Source of the DNA: Porphyromonadaceae bacterium
Lineage (GTDB): Bacteria; Bacteroidota; Bacteroidia; Bacteroidales; UBA11471
Direction: 5' to 3'
Length of the DNA: 6,262 bases
NCBI GenBank assembly: GCA_021199145.1
Contig: JAJQIP010000112.1
Coordinates: 1 to 6,262, forward strand
The position numbers and the translations under genes are program-made. The notes beneath the pieces were generated by a model. The model saw only the letters and a list, made by a program, of their open reading frames with translations, was not told the origin of the DNA and ran no database searches. Below, piece after piece: positions 1-6,262 of this stretch (its first letter is position 1; every line of letters begins with the position of its first letter).

Positions 1-1
1 C

Positions 2-1327
2 TATAAAACGTGGTTTGAACCGATACAGGCCATAGATTTTTCCAATGACGAATTGACGATACAAGTACCTTCCCATTTTTTTTGTGAATACCTTGATGAA
101 CATTTTGCGGATATACTCAATCGTACATTATCGCGTGTCTGTGGGCCCAACGTAAAGTTGATGTACAGTGTGGAGGTGGTGAGGAAGCCTAAAGAGACGG
201 TCGTACTTCCCATAGGTGGAAACACCTATACGGAAAAATCGGTCAAGGGAAACAGCGAGCCTGTACAAATAGACCCCTTCAAACAGCCTCCTTATAAAGA
301 GTTGGATTCGCAACTCAATCCTTGTTATACTTTTGACAACTATTTTGAGGGAACAAGTAACGCTTTAGCCCGTTCGTCGGGTGAAGCGGTGGCTCTGAAT
401 CCGGGAAAGACAACGTTCAATCCGCTCTTCCTTTATGGAGAATCGGGGGTTGGGAAAACACATCTGGTACAAGCTATCGGGGCAAAAGCGAAGAGTGTCA
501 ACCCTCGTGCCCGAGTACTGTATATCTCCTCACACCTTTTCCAGGTACAGTATACGAATGCGGTACGCAACAATACGGTAAACGATTTTATCAATTTCTA
601 CCAAAGTATCGATGTGTTGCTGATTGATGATATACAGGATTTGGTAGGGAAATCGGCTACGCAAAATACCTTTTTCCATATTTTCAACCATTTACATCAG
701 TTGGGGAAACAATTGGTACTTACTTCCGACCGTGCTCCTGTTTCGTTAGAAGGTATGGAGGAACGTCTGCTGACCCGTTTCAAATGGGGCCTGTCGGCGG
801 AAGTGGAACGTCCCGATTATGAATTGCGGAGACGCATTCTCCTGAATAAATTAAAAAGAGAGGGCATTGTCATTGCACCGGATGTAATTGATTTCATTGC
901 CCAAAATGTTCAAAGCAGTATCCGTGAATTGGAGGGTATTGTCGTTTCACTAATTGCCCACTCGGTTCTTTTAAAAAGGGAAATTTCCCTTGAATTGGCC
1001 GAACGTGTCTTGGCTTCGAGCGTTCAATTGAAAAAGCGGCAGATTACGATAGACCTTATACAGCAAAAGGTTTGTGCCTATTATCATATGGATGTGCATC
1101 TGTTGCAGTCGAAAACCCGCAAACGGGAAATTGCTTTAGCTCGGCAGATTTCCATGTATTTGGCCAAGAAGTATACAGATTCCCCTTTGGCCCATATCGG
1201 TAGTCGCTTAGGAGGAAAAGATCATGCCACGGTGCATTATGCTTGTAAAATGATTGCTGAGCAGGTGGAGCTTGACAAGACATTACGAGCCCAGATAGCT
1301 GAAATAGAACAGTCGCTCAAATCATAA
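2..1327 (+). CDS. dnaA: Chromosomal replication initiator protein DnaA (5'-truncated by the window edge)
   Basis: DnaA is the cytoplasmic AAA+ ATPase that binds DnaA boxes at oriC, melts the origin and helps load the replicative helicase. The frame is open to the left edge, and its first visible residues (YKTWFEPI) are typical of DnaA domain I. A TTG at 53 is therefore an internal Leu codon, not the start. The visible part is 441 residues; about 20 N-terminal residues are probably missing. Numbering from the edge, domain I runs to about 65 and a short variable linker to about 100. The AAA+ domain follows, with Walker A GESGVGKTH (146-154), Walker B LLIDD (Asp209), the box VII Arg in LLTRF (Arg259) and the sensor II Arg in IRELEG (Arg308). 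Domain IV starts near 348 and carries the DNA-binding signature KDHATVH (406-412). The gene ends in TAA, followed by hairpins. All key residues are present and no frameshift is seen. Identification is very secure. Confidence 0.98.
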   Translation, partial: YKTWFEPIQAIDFSNDELTIQVPSHFFCEYLDEHFADILNRTLSRVCGPNVKLMYSVEVVRKPKETVVLPIGGNTYTEKSVKGNSEPVQIDPFKQPPYKELDSQLNPCYTFDNYFEGTSNALARSSGEAVALNPGKTTFNPLFLYGESGVGKTHLVQAIGAKAKSVNPRARVLYISSHLFQVQYTNAVRNNTVNDFINFYQSIDVLLIDDIQDLVGKSATQNTFFHIFNHLHQLGKQLVLTSDRAPVSLEGMEERLLTRFKWGLSAEVERPDYELRRRILLNKLKREGIVIAPDVIDFIAQNVQSSIRELEGIVVSLIAHSVLLKREISLELAERVLASSVQLKKRQITIDLIQQKVCAYYHMDVHLLQSKTRKREIALARQISMYLAKKYTDSPLAHIGSRLGGKDHATVHYACKMIAEQVELDKTLRAQIAEIEQSLKS

Positions 1328-1346
1328 CTGCCCTTAACGAAGAAAC

Positions 1347-1362
1347 GAGAGGGAATGCTCTC
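1347..1362 (+). other. Small inverted repeat downstream of dnaA
   Basis: GAGAG (1347-1351) can pair with CTCTC (1358-1362) around a 6-nt loop, 20 bp after the dnaA stop. The stem is only 5 bp and has no T tract. It could add to the stronger hairpin just downstream, or it could be chance. Low weight. Confidence 0.25.
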
Positions 1363-1370
1363 CTGTCATT

Positions 1371-1391
1371 TCTCCCTTAATCTAAGGGAGA
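1371..1391 (+). terminator. Hairpin downstream of dnaA, probable transcription terminator
   Basis: TCTCCCTTA (1371-1379) and TAAGGGAGA (1383-1391) form a perfect 9-bp stem with a 3-nt ATC loop, followed by TTTCGTAT. It lies 43 bp after the dnaA stop and 52 bp before the next ATG. The T tail is short and the loop tight, so termination may be partial. Because the arms are complementary it could also act on the opposite strand. The most likely role is separating dnaA transcription from the downstream pectinase gene. Confidence 0.55.
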
Positions 1392-1443
1392 TTTCGTATA
1401 TTGACAAGTGGTGTAATTGGGCGGGTATGTAATATCTATCCTT

Positions 1444-1512
1444 ATGAAAAATTTCCAAAAGCCGTGTTTATTGGCAGCATTGCTGTTTATTACGGCAGGG
1501 CCGATGTATTCG
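1444..1512 (+). other. Signal peptide coding segment of the pectinase
   Basis: The first 23 codons encode a short basic N-region (Lys2, Lys6), a hydrophobic core rich in Leu, Ala, Phe and Ile (about 8-18) and a polar C-region ending in PMYS before Lys24. The only Cys (Cys8) lies before the core and not in a lipobox, so Sec export with signal peptidase I cleavage is favoured over lipidation. The exact cleavage site is uncertain because no clean A-x-A motif is present. Confidence 0.75.
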
Positions 1513-4500
1513 AAAATTGAAGGGAGTTTGGATCCTGAATCCGTTGTAAGTCAGTGGAGTGACTCTTCTGCTTTCCCCAAGGTAATTGATATGAATTTCA
1601 GTGACACCATGTGGCCTGATACGTGGAAGGGAGAGACAGGAAGGGAATGCCCTTCTTATGACGATGGCGGATATGTCAATGCCGTATTAGAGACTCCTGC
1701 CAATGGCGGCAGTGAGATTACATACCCCGTGTTGTTCCACCTCTGTACTTTTGCCACCAAAGAGTCGTATAATGGCTATGCCGGTGCCACGGCTGCATTC
1801 TGTCGCCAGTATTATCTCGGAGAGAATCCTTCGGGAAACAGTGCCTCTACGTATAATAACTGGACAGTAGAGGGACACACTGCTTATCTTGAAGATAATC
1901 TGCAGTATGGGTCTGACGGAAACCCTATTTACGGTGAGGCCGGTTTTGTACAGATGTGCCGGGATGCCGGTGTAGTGGATGCGACAACGAATCAGAACGT
2001 CAGTCTCCACGGATGGGTGGAAATTGACCATATCCCTTACGTTGAGCGTATACAATGGTCGTGGTCGTCTACCTCATGGGGCCGGGGGATAAAGTGCGAT
2101 GTGAAGATTGGAGATGGAGATTGGTCTCCCCTGGTGTGGATGGGTTCGGAGAAGCAAAAGTCAGGCTATACGGTTTTCAGTGATCAAGGATATTTTATGG
2201 AAAATGTCATTGATGCCTATGATGTTTCCCTTCGTTGGAGGGTTTGGGATGGGGATACTTCCGTACAGTTGGATGAGGAGGGTTCTCCCGTATTCAGTGT
2301 ACCCATTGACAGTATGGCCCAAAAGCAGGCTCCCCGTCTGCACAAGATTCAAGTCTTCGGCAATTATATAACGGAAGAAGAGGCTGAATATGCCCGTGAG
2401 AATCCGGTAAGTGACGTGGGAGAACTTTCTGACCTTGATGATGGGAATGAAGGGACAACAGATACGGCCCCAGATGCTGATGCTCCTATTGTACTCGCTG
2501 TTGTTGCACAGGATGGAACGGGCGATTATACAACCATACAGGAGGCTATAGATGCCGTACCCGCAGGTTCACGGGGCATAATTTACATACGCCCTGGCAC
2601 CTATGCGGAGAATCTCTATGCGGGTACAAAATCGGGCGAAGAAAAATATATAAGCCTCATTGGGGAGAATAAGGAAACCACCTTGCTTACCTCTTCTGTC
2701 AGTCGGGGAACAGGCAACGAAAGCAATACTTACAACGATTGTGCCGCATTAAATGTCTATGTGGACCGTTTTTATGCTGAAAATTTGACTATCTGCAACA
2801 CCAGCGGTGATGTTGGGCAGGCAGAGGCCCTTTACACGCAAGGAGATGCTCATATCTTCAACAATTGCCGGATAAGTGGCTATCAGGATACCTATAAGGC
2901 AAATGTAGGGGCACGGGGCTATTTCAATAATTGTACTTTGGAGGGTGCGACCGATTTCATTTATGACAGTGGCTTGGAGTGGTTTGAAGGTTGCACGATA
3001 AATTGTGTTAAGGGGGGCGGATATATAACAGCGGCAGGGGAAGCGGGACTTTCCCTGACCAATGTACTATATCCGGAATTGAGCGTAAGTCCGTTCTATG
3101 CAGGTCTGTTTTTCCATAACTGTACAGTTACGGCCGAGGATGGAGTAAGTGACGGGGCCTATTATCTTGGGCGGCCTTGGAAAGAGAAATGCGGTACAAT
3201 GTTTTTACAGTGTACGTTCGATTCCCATATAAACGATGCCGGATGGTTAGCTTGGAATGGTAATGAGGACGATTGTTCGTATGTGGAATACCATAACGTG
3301 GATTCAAACGGAAATCTTGTGAGCACCTCTTCCCGTGCATCGTTTAGTTATCAGGCGACGGATGCCGAAGTAGAGGCCTACATGAATCCGGAGTTCCTTT
3401 TCGGCACTTTGTCCGATGTGCCGTTCGATTATACCAAGATATTGAATGGTGCGGCATCACCCTCTCATTTCACTGTGAGCGATACGGGTTTCACGTGGGA
3501 GAGCGACGACATGGCGGCAGGTTATCTCCTGTATAAAGACGGTGAATTTGTGGCGTTTGTTGAAGAGCCTTCCTATTCCAAGGGAGCAGACGACGAATCT
3601 GTATATAAGGTCCGTAGTGTTTCTCGTCATGGTGTCACATCGGCTGCTGTGACTGCCGCCGAGTCGACACAGTTGTTGGCATTCCCCACAGCGGAGGGTT
3701 TTGGCAAGTATGCTACGGGAGGACGTGGAGGCCAGGTCGTGAAAGTGACTTCCCTTGAGGATACAAATGATGCCGGAACATTACGATGGGCCTTCAATCA
3801 ATATCCAGATGAACCTCTGACCATAGAGTTTTCAGTGAGTGGAGAAATTTGCCTGACTTCGGAATTAAGGGTCAACCGGACTGACTGGACGTTGGCCGGA
3901 CAGACCGCTCCCGGTGAAGGTATCGTGATAACGCATAACAAAGTGAATCTGGGTGGGTCGGAGAATTTTATTGTCCGTAACGTCCGTTTTCGCATAGGGC
4001 AGAAATCGACGGGTGGAGATGTACTTATGGAAAATGCGCTTGGTGCTGAAAACTGTTACAACTTCATTTTCGATCATTGTACTTTCGGTTGGTCTGTAGA
4101 AGAGAACATGAATACGGCGGACAGCCATTTTCTGACGGTACAGTACAGCATCATTCATGAGGGACTTTACAATGCGGGACATTCAAAGGGCGCACGTGGT
4201 TACGGTAGCCAATGGGGCGGATCTCCTGCCACTTACCATCATAACTTATTGTGCCATAACAACAGCAGAAGTCCCCGTTTCAATGGCGCACGGGGGGAAG
4301 ATTATGTGGTGTTTCTGGAATATATCAATAATGTGAATTACAATTGGGGTTCGACGGGAGCCTGTTATGGCGGCGAAAATACAGCGGATATAAGTTCATA
4401 CAATGGCTTGAACTCTGTGCACGAATGTAATTTCATGAATAATTATTACAAACCGGGACCCGAGAGTCCGTCGGGGTCGGTGTTCGTCAGTTCCAGCTAT

Positions 4501-5340
4501 GCCCGTGACGGGGCCACCTCATGGGGCCCTGCCAAGTGGTACATTGACGGTAATATTATGGAGGGAAACAGCACGGCGAATGCAGACAACTGGACAGCCG
4601 TGACGGCGGAAACCTATTCGTTAGACCAGATACGTGCAGATGAACGCATTGTGACGGAGACCCCCTATTATAAGTATACTTTGGTGGGGAATGTAGGAAC
4701 CTACGACCCGGAGAGGTATATGCTGTATGACTTTGAATCGGCTGATGATGCTTACAATACTGTGGTCAATACGGCCGGGACAATAAATCGGGATACGGTT
4801 GAACAGCGGATAGCCAATGATGTGATAAATGGTACGGCCCAAAATACAGGTTCTGTCTCCAACAGAAAAGGAATCATAGATCTTGAAAGCGATGCGGAGG
4901 GATTTTTTGACTATTCTACGGAGTACACCGTGCCTGTTGATACGGATGAAGACGGAATGCCTGACGATTGGGAAACGGCACATGGCCTTGATCCGAATGT
5001 CGCTGACCAAAATACCCTGAATGCTGAAGGATATACGGCTTTGGAAGTCTATCTCAATAGCCTTATGGGGGAGGAGGTGAATGATGATTTCACTTCATCT
5101 ATAGGGAATGTTGTTATGGAAAGGCCGGATATAAGTTACGACCGGTTGAATAATATACTTCGTGTAAGTGACAATGCTCTTGGCAGTACCCTGAAAGTCT
5201 ATTTTACAGATGGCAGGTTGCTTATGACCCGTCTCATATCCTCTTCCGAGGTGTTGCTTCCGGACCTTCCGATGGGGGTGATGCTGATGCAGGTGAGCGG
5301 CAATAATTTATGCCCCAGGATATTGAAAGTAGTGAAATAA
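1444..5340 (+). CDS. Secreted bifunctional pectin methylesterase (CE8) / pectate lyase (PL1-like) with a C-terminal sorting-type domain
   Basis: This 1298-residue protein is predicted to demethylesterify pectin and then cleave the exposed polygalacturonate by beta-elimination, outside the cytoplasm. The ATG at 1444 is chosen because it begins a signal peptide (Lys2, Lys6, hydrophobic core about 8-18, cleavage near 23); a TTG at 1417 would add nine unlikely residues. Residues about 24-310 are an unassigned Trp- and Tyr-rich region, followed by an acidic linker (311-347). The CE8 domain spans about 350-650: GQAEAL (Gln459), YQDT (Gln481, Asp482), DFIYD (Asp504) and LGRPW (Arg577, Trp579) supply the expected oxyanion, acid/base, nucleophile and substrate-binding residues. 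An FN3-like spacer covers about 672-740. The PL1-like lyase runs from about 745 to 1215, with AEGFGKYATGGRGG (750-763), FDHC (Asp877), GARGYGSQWGG (916-926), RSPRF (942-946) and a DTDEDGMPDDW loop (1166-1176). Residues about 1221-1298 resemble a type A T9SS sorting domain. There is no Shine-Dalgarno site, as is usual in Bacteroidota. Both enzyme assignments are strong; the terminal regions are less certain. Confidence 0.93.
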   Translation: MKNFQKPCLLAALLFITAGPMYSKIEGSLDPESVVSQWSDSSAFPKVIDMNFSDTMWPDTWKGETGRECPSYDDGGYVNAVLETPANGGSEITYPVLFHLCTFATKESYNGYAGATAAFCRQYYLGENPSGNSASTYNNWTVEGHTAYLEDNLQYGSDGNPIYGEAGFVQMCRDAGVVDATTNQNVSLHGWVEIDHIPYVERIQWSWSSTSWGRGIKCDVKIGDGDWSPLVWMGSEKQKSGYTVFSDQGYFMENVIDAYDVSLRWRVWDGDTSVQLDEEGSPVFSVPIDSMAQKQAPRLHKIQVFGNYITEEEAEYARENPVSDVGELSDLDDGNEGTTDTAPDADAPIVLAVVAQDGTGDYTTIQEAIDAVPAGSRGIIYIRPGTYAENLYAGTKSGEEKYISLIGENKETTLLTSSVSRGTGNESNTYNDCAALNVYVDRFYAENLTICNTSGDVGQAEALYTQGDAHIFNNCRISGYQDTYKANVGARGYFNNCTLEGATDFIYDSGLEWFEGCTINCVKGGGYITAAGEAGLSLTNVLYPELSVSPFYAGLFFHNCTVTAEDGVSDGAYYLGRPWKEKCGTMFLQCTFDSHINDAGWLAWNGNEDDCSYVEYHNVDSNGNLVSTSSRASFSYQATDAEVEAYMNPEFLFGTLSDVPFDYTKILNGAASPSHFTVSDTGFTWESDDMAAGYLLYKDGEFVAFVEEPSYSKGADDESVYKVRSVSRHGVTSAAVTAAESTQLLAFPTAEGFGKYATGGRGGQVVKVTSLEDTNDAGTLRWAFNQYPDEPLTIEFSVSGEICLTSELRVNRTDWTLAGQTAPGEGIVITHNKVNLGGSENFIVRNVRFRIGQKSTGGDVLMENALGAENCYNFIFDHCTFGWSVEENMNTADSHFLTVQYSIIHEGLYNAGHSKGARGYGSQWGGSPATYHHNLLCHNNSRSPRFNGARGEDYVVFLEYINNVNYNWGSTGACYGGENTADISSYNGLNSVHECNFMNNYYKPGPESPSGSVFVSSSYARDGATSWGPAKWYIDGNIMEGNSTANADNWTAVTAETYSLDQIRADERIVTETPYYKYTLVGNVGTYDPERYMLYDFESADDAYNTVVNTAGTINRDTVEQRIANDVINGTAQNTGSVSNRKGIIDLESDAEGFFDYSTEYTVPVDTDEDGMPDDWETAHGLDPNVADQNTLNAEGYTALEVYLNSLMGEEVNDDFTSSIGNVVMERPDISYDRLNNILRVSDNALGSTLKVYFTDGRLLMTRLISSSEVLLPDLPMGVMLMQVSGNNLCPRILKVVK
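2491..3393 (+). other. Pectin methylesterase (CE8) domain
   Basis: This is a right-handed beta-helix esterase domain that hydrolyses galacturonate methyl esters. It opens with VVAQDGTGDYTTIQEAI, the standard CE8 first strand. All five catalytic or binding positions of the family are recognisable (Gln459, Gln481, Asp482, Asp504, Arg577). One deviation is visible: after the nucleophile the common DFIFG reads DFIYD, so the small Gly is replaced by Asp508. This could alter the active-site groove without removing the catalytic Asp. The length of about 300 residues matches a complete domain. Confidence 0.93.
3676..5088 (+). other. Pectate lyase (PL1-like) domain with terminal D-x-D-x-D-G loop
   Basis: This is a beta-helix polysaccharide lyase domain that cleaves polygalacturonate, usually with calcium and an Arg as the base. 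The opening FPTAEGFGKYATGGRGG, LAGQTAPGEGI, IVRNVRFRIG, FDHCTFGWS, GYGSQWGGSPATYHHNLL and RSPRF are the landmarks of Bacteroidota PL1-type lyases. Asp877 and Glu886/Glu887 are candidate calcium ligands, and RSPRF is the expected catalytic Arg region; these roles are inferred from the family. The domain ends with DTDEDGMPDDWE and GLDPN, a calcium-loop-like tail common on such lyases. Confidence 0.9.
5104..5337 (+). other. C-terminal domain resembling a type A T9SS sorting signal
   Basis: The last 78 or so residues (about 1221-1298) follow the pattern of Por-secretion C-terminal domains. They run from a short strand (NNILRV) to KVYFTDGRLL, then a hydrophobic LPDLPMGVMLMQVSG segment, and end in a basic tail (RILKVVK). 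In that family the domain directs export across the outer membrane and is removed on attachment or release. The call rests on the strand pattern and the basic end; many Bacteroidales without a complete T9SS keep similar tails, so function here is uncertain. Confidence 0.6.
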
Positions 5341-5355
5341 GGGACTCATTTAATG

Positions 5356-5399
5356 AAGGGAGTATATCCATCGAAACTATTCAATGGATATACTCCCTT
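5356..5399. terminator. Strong stem-loop between convergent genes, probable bidirectional terminator
   Basis: AAGGGAGTATATCCAT (5356-5371) pairs perfectly with ATGGATATACTCCCTT (5384-5399), a 16-bp stem with a 12-nt loop that can close further by two pairs after a C-A mismatch. It begins 15 bp after the pectinase stop and ends 43 bp before the 3' end of the opposing nitroreductase gene. The + strand exit has TTT then AAAA; the - strand exit is CATTAAATG. The T tails are short, but the stem length and convergent placement fit a shared terminator. Confidence 0.8.
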
Positions 5400-5442
5400 T
5401 AAAATTGAGAAATCCGCCGACTTAACGGTATGGTGGGTAGGA

Positions 5443-6189
5443 CTAAAAAGTAAATCCTTGGTCTTTGATTGCTTTTAGGAGTACTTTAGAGGATTGTTCG
5501 TTACCGGCGCGTGTGTATCGGATGTCCGTAAATACTTGTGCCAGCGTCTCCTTGCCGTTTTCCGCCACAAAACCTTGATTGGCGGGCAGTGCCTCCTTTT
5601 CACGATACAGCCGGTCAATATCTTCCGAGGTATAGTCGTGGTATCTCTCTTGATGTATGATCGCTTCTAACGGTAGCCGTTCAACTTGCTCGGTCTGAGC
5701 GGCAGGATACCCTACGGTTACCGTTGCTACCGGAATGACATATTTGGGAAGGTCCAACGCTTGGATTATCTGGTCGGTATTGTAGGTTGTCGTTCCCAGA
5801 TAACAGATACCCAATCCCTTGATTTCGGCGGCGGTACAAAATTGTTGGGCGACAAGCAGAGCATCTATGGACGCTGAAAAGAACGATTGGAAATTGTCGT
5901 ATCCCGGTTCGGCATGGCGTAACTTACACCATTTGATGAAGCGGTTGTAATCGGCACAAAAGGTCAAGACAACAGGGGCTTCCATAATCATCGGTTGGTT
6001 GAAATGGATGGGAGCCAGCTTTTTTTTAATCTCAGTTGTACGGGTGATGACCACACTATAAGTTTGCATATTCCCCGTATTTGATGCTCGGCAAGCGGTT
6101 TCTAAGAGTTCTTCCAAGAGTTGCTCCGGAATGTCTTTCCGCTCATATTGGCGGACAGTGCGACGATTTTTGAGAATGTCTAATGTCAT
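5443..6189 (-). CDS. Nitroreductase family protein, NfsA/NADPH-flavin oxidoreductase type
   Basis: This 248-residue cytoplasmic enzyme is predicted to bind FMN and use NAD(P)H to reduce flavins, quinones or nitro compounds by two-electron steps. Family marks are RRTVRQY (9-15) and ASNTGNMQTYSV (35-46) at the FMN phosphate and ring, FCADYNR (77-83), the helix DALLVAQQFCTAAE (109-122), GLGICYLG (125-132), LPKYVIPVATVTVGYP (147-162) and RLPLEAIIHQERYHDY (171-186). The order and the C-terminal extension fit NfsA/FRP proteins rather than the shorter NfsB type, and the length is normal. The ATG start is preceded by an A/T-rich leader without a Shine-Dalgarno site, and the stop is TAG. It converges on the pectinase gene and diverges from the gene at the right edge. 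In anaerobes such enzymes can activate nitroimidazole drugs, but the physiological substrate cannot be read here. Confidence 0.93.
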   Translation of the reverse strand: MTLDILKNRRTVRQYERKDIPEQLLEELLETACRASNTGNMQTYSVVITRTTEIKKKLAPIHFNQPMIMEAPVVLTFCADYNRFIKWCKLRHAEPGYDNFQSFFSASIDALLVAQQFCTAAEIKGLGICYLGTTTYNTDQIIQALDLPKYVIPVATVTVGYPAAQTEQVERLPLEAIIHQERYHDYTSEDIDRLYREKEALPANQGFVAENGKETLAQVFTDIRYTRAGNEQSSKVLLKAIKDQGFTF

Positions 6190-6241
6190 ATTATTTGGAA
6201 TAAGTGGTTTTGAAATAGTTGTTAATAAGGAGTATTTTTAT
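6190..6241. promoter_or_regulatory. Divergent intergenic region carrying two 5' leaders
   Basis: These 52 bp separate the nitroreductase ATG (- strand) from a probable + strand start at 6242. The region is A/T-rich and must hold or border the start signals for both genes. I looked for the Bacteroidota TAnnTTTG box on both strands and found no perfect match; the closest on the + strand is TATTATTTG (6189-6197), which has one base too many in the spacer. No operator-like dyad was seen. Confidence 0.4.
6227..6232 (+). promoter_or_regulatory. Shine-Dalgarno-like site AAGGAG before the edge gene
   Basis: AAGGAG lies 9 nt before the ATG at 6242, ideal Shine-Dalgarno spacing. It supports that ATG as a real start. 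Such sites are uncommon in Bacteroidota, where initiation mostly relies on unstructured A-rich leaders, and the other start codons here lack one. A chance purine run remains possible. Confidence 0.45.
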
Positions 6242-6262
6242 ATGAATCGTAGTGTATACGAG
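6242..6262 (+). CDS. Start of an unidentified protein-coding gene (3'-truncated by the window edge)
   Basis: ATG at 6242 opens a frame of seven codons (MNRSVYE) that continues past the window. Support comes from the well-spaced AAGGAG and from its place just upstream of a divergently transcribed gene. Seven residues are too few to identify a family. From memory, Bacteroidales often have a ribonucleotide reductase near dnaA and a nitroreductase, so that product is possible, but this is a guess from gene order and not from sequence. Confidence 0.45.

Noticed and set aside
53..1327. TTG at 53 as the start of dnaA
   Set aside because: The frame is open upstream to position 2 and those codons encode typical DnaA domain I residues, so the gene begins before the window.
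1401..1435. Sigma-70-like promoter (TTGACA at 1401, TATGTAAT at 1426) before the pectinase
   Set aside because: The spacing is 19 bp, the -10 match is weak, and Bacteroidota use a different consensus (TTTG and TAnnTTTG) that is not well matched here. The resulting leader would also be very short.
1417..1443. TTG at 1417 as the start of the pectinase
   Set aside because: The extra nine residues (MGGYVISIL) precede a normal signal peptide that begins cleanly at ATG 1444, and no start-supporting signal is seen before the TTG.
1328..1443. Possible oriC next to dnaA
   Set aside because: No TTATCCACA-like DnaA boxes or A/T-rich unwinding repeats were found in this or the other intergenic regions. 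The start side of dnaA is outside the window.
3865..4182. Long open frame on the - strand inside the pectinase, and similar frames at 1687-2055 and 4621-5010
   Set aside because: They lie wholly within a well-supported coding region, show no recognisable domain, and are what antisense frames of this gene would give by chance.
5356..5399. Inverted repeat as a mobile-element end or CRISPR-like unit
   Set aside because: It is a single hairpin between convergent genes with no second copy in the window and no spacer pattern. A terminator explains it better.
1333..5427. CTTAACG direct repeat on both sides of the pectinase (1333-1339 and 5421-5427) as a target-site duplication
   Set aside because: A shared 7-mer between two intergenic stretches of about 100 bp is expected by chance about half the time, and there are no transposase genes or terminal inverted repeats.

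Overview
The window looks like a piece of a Bacteroidota (probably Bacteroidales) chromosome. The evidence is a DnaA with Bacteroidota-style boxes, a nitroreductase of the NfsA/flavin-reductase kind, A/T-rich leaders without Shine-Dalgarno sites before the two large downstream genes, and a large secreted pectin-degrading enzyme of a kind typical of gut or plant-polysaccharide Bacteroidota. The genus cannot be fixed from this sequence alone.

Layout. (1) Positions 2-1327, + strand: the 3' part of dnaA. The reading frame is open to the left edge and only about 20 N-terminal residues seem to be missing. (2) Positions 1328-1443: a short intergenic stretch with a weak and a stronger hairpin, the second a plausible dnaA terminator. 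(3) Positions 1444-5340, + strand: one 1298-residue exported protein. In order it has a signal peptide, an unassigned N-terminal region of about 290 residues, an acidic linker, a pectin methylesterase (CE8) domain, a small FN3-like spacer, a pectate lyase (PL1-like) domain, a D-x-D-x-D-G calcium-loop-like segment, and a C-terminal domain resembling a type IX secretion sorting domain. (4) Positions 5341-5442: a 16-bp perfect stem-loop between convergent genes. (5) Positions 5443-6189, - strand: an FMN-dependent nitroreductase. (6) Positions 6190-6262: a divergent intergenic region with a good AAGGAG site and the first seven codons of a + strand gene that leaves the window.

How the genes relate. 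dnaA and the nitroreductase are housekeeping-type genes. The pectinase is a self-contained unit: demethylesterification (CE8) would generate the polygalacturonate that the lyase (PL1) then cleaves. It is bounded by hairpins on both sides and has no SusC/SusD, sensor or transport genes next to it in the window. It therefore looks like an orphan carbohydrate-active gene placed next to dnaA rather than part of a visible polysaccharide utilization locus. I see no CRISPR array, tRNA, rRNA, transposase or phage gene. The most noteworthy item is the CE8-PL1 fusion with its unassigned N-terminal region. I do not see a clearly undescribed system.
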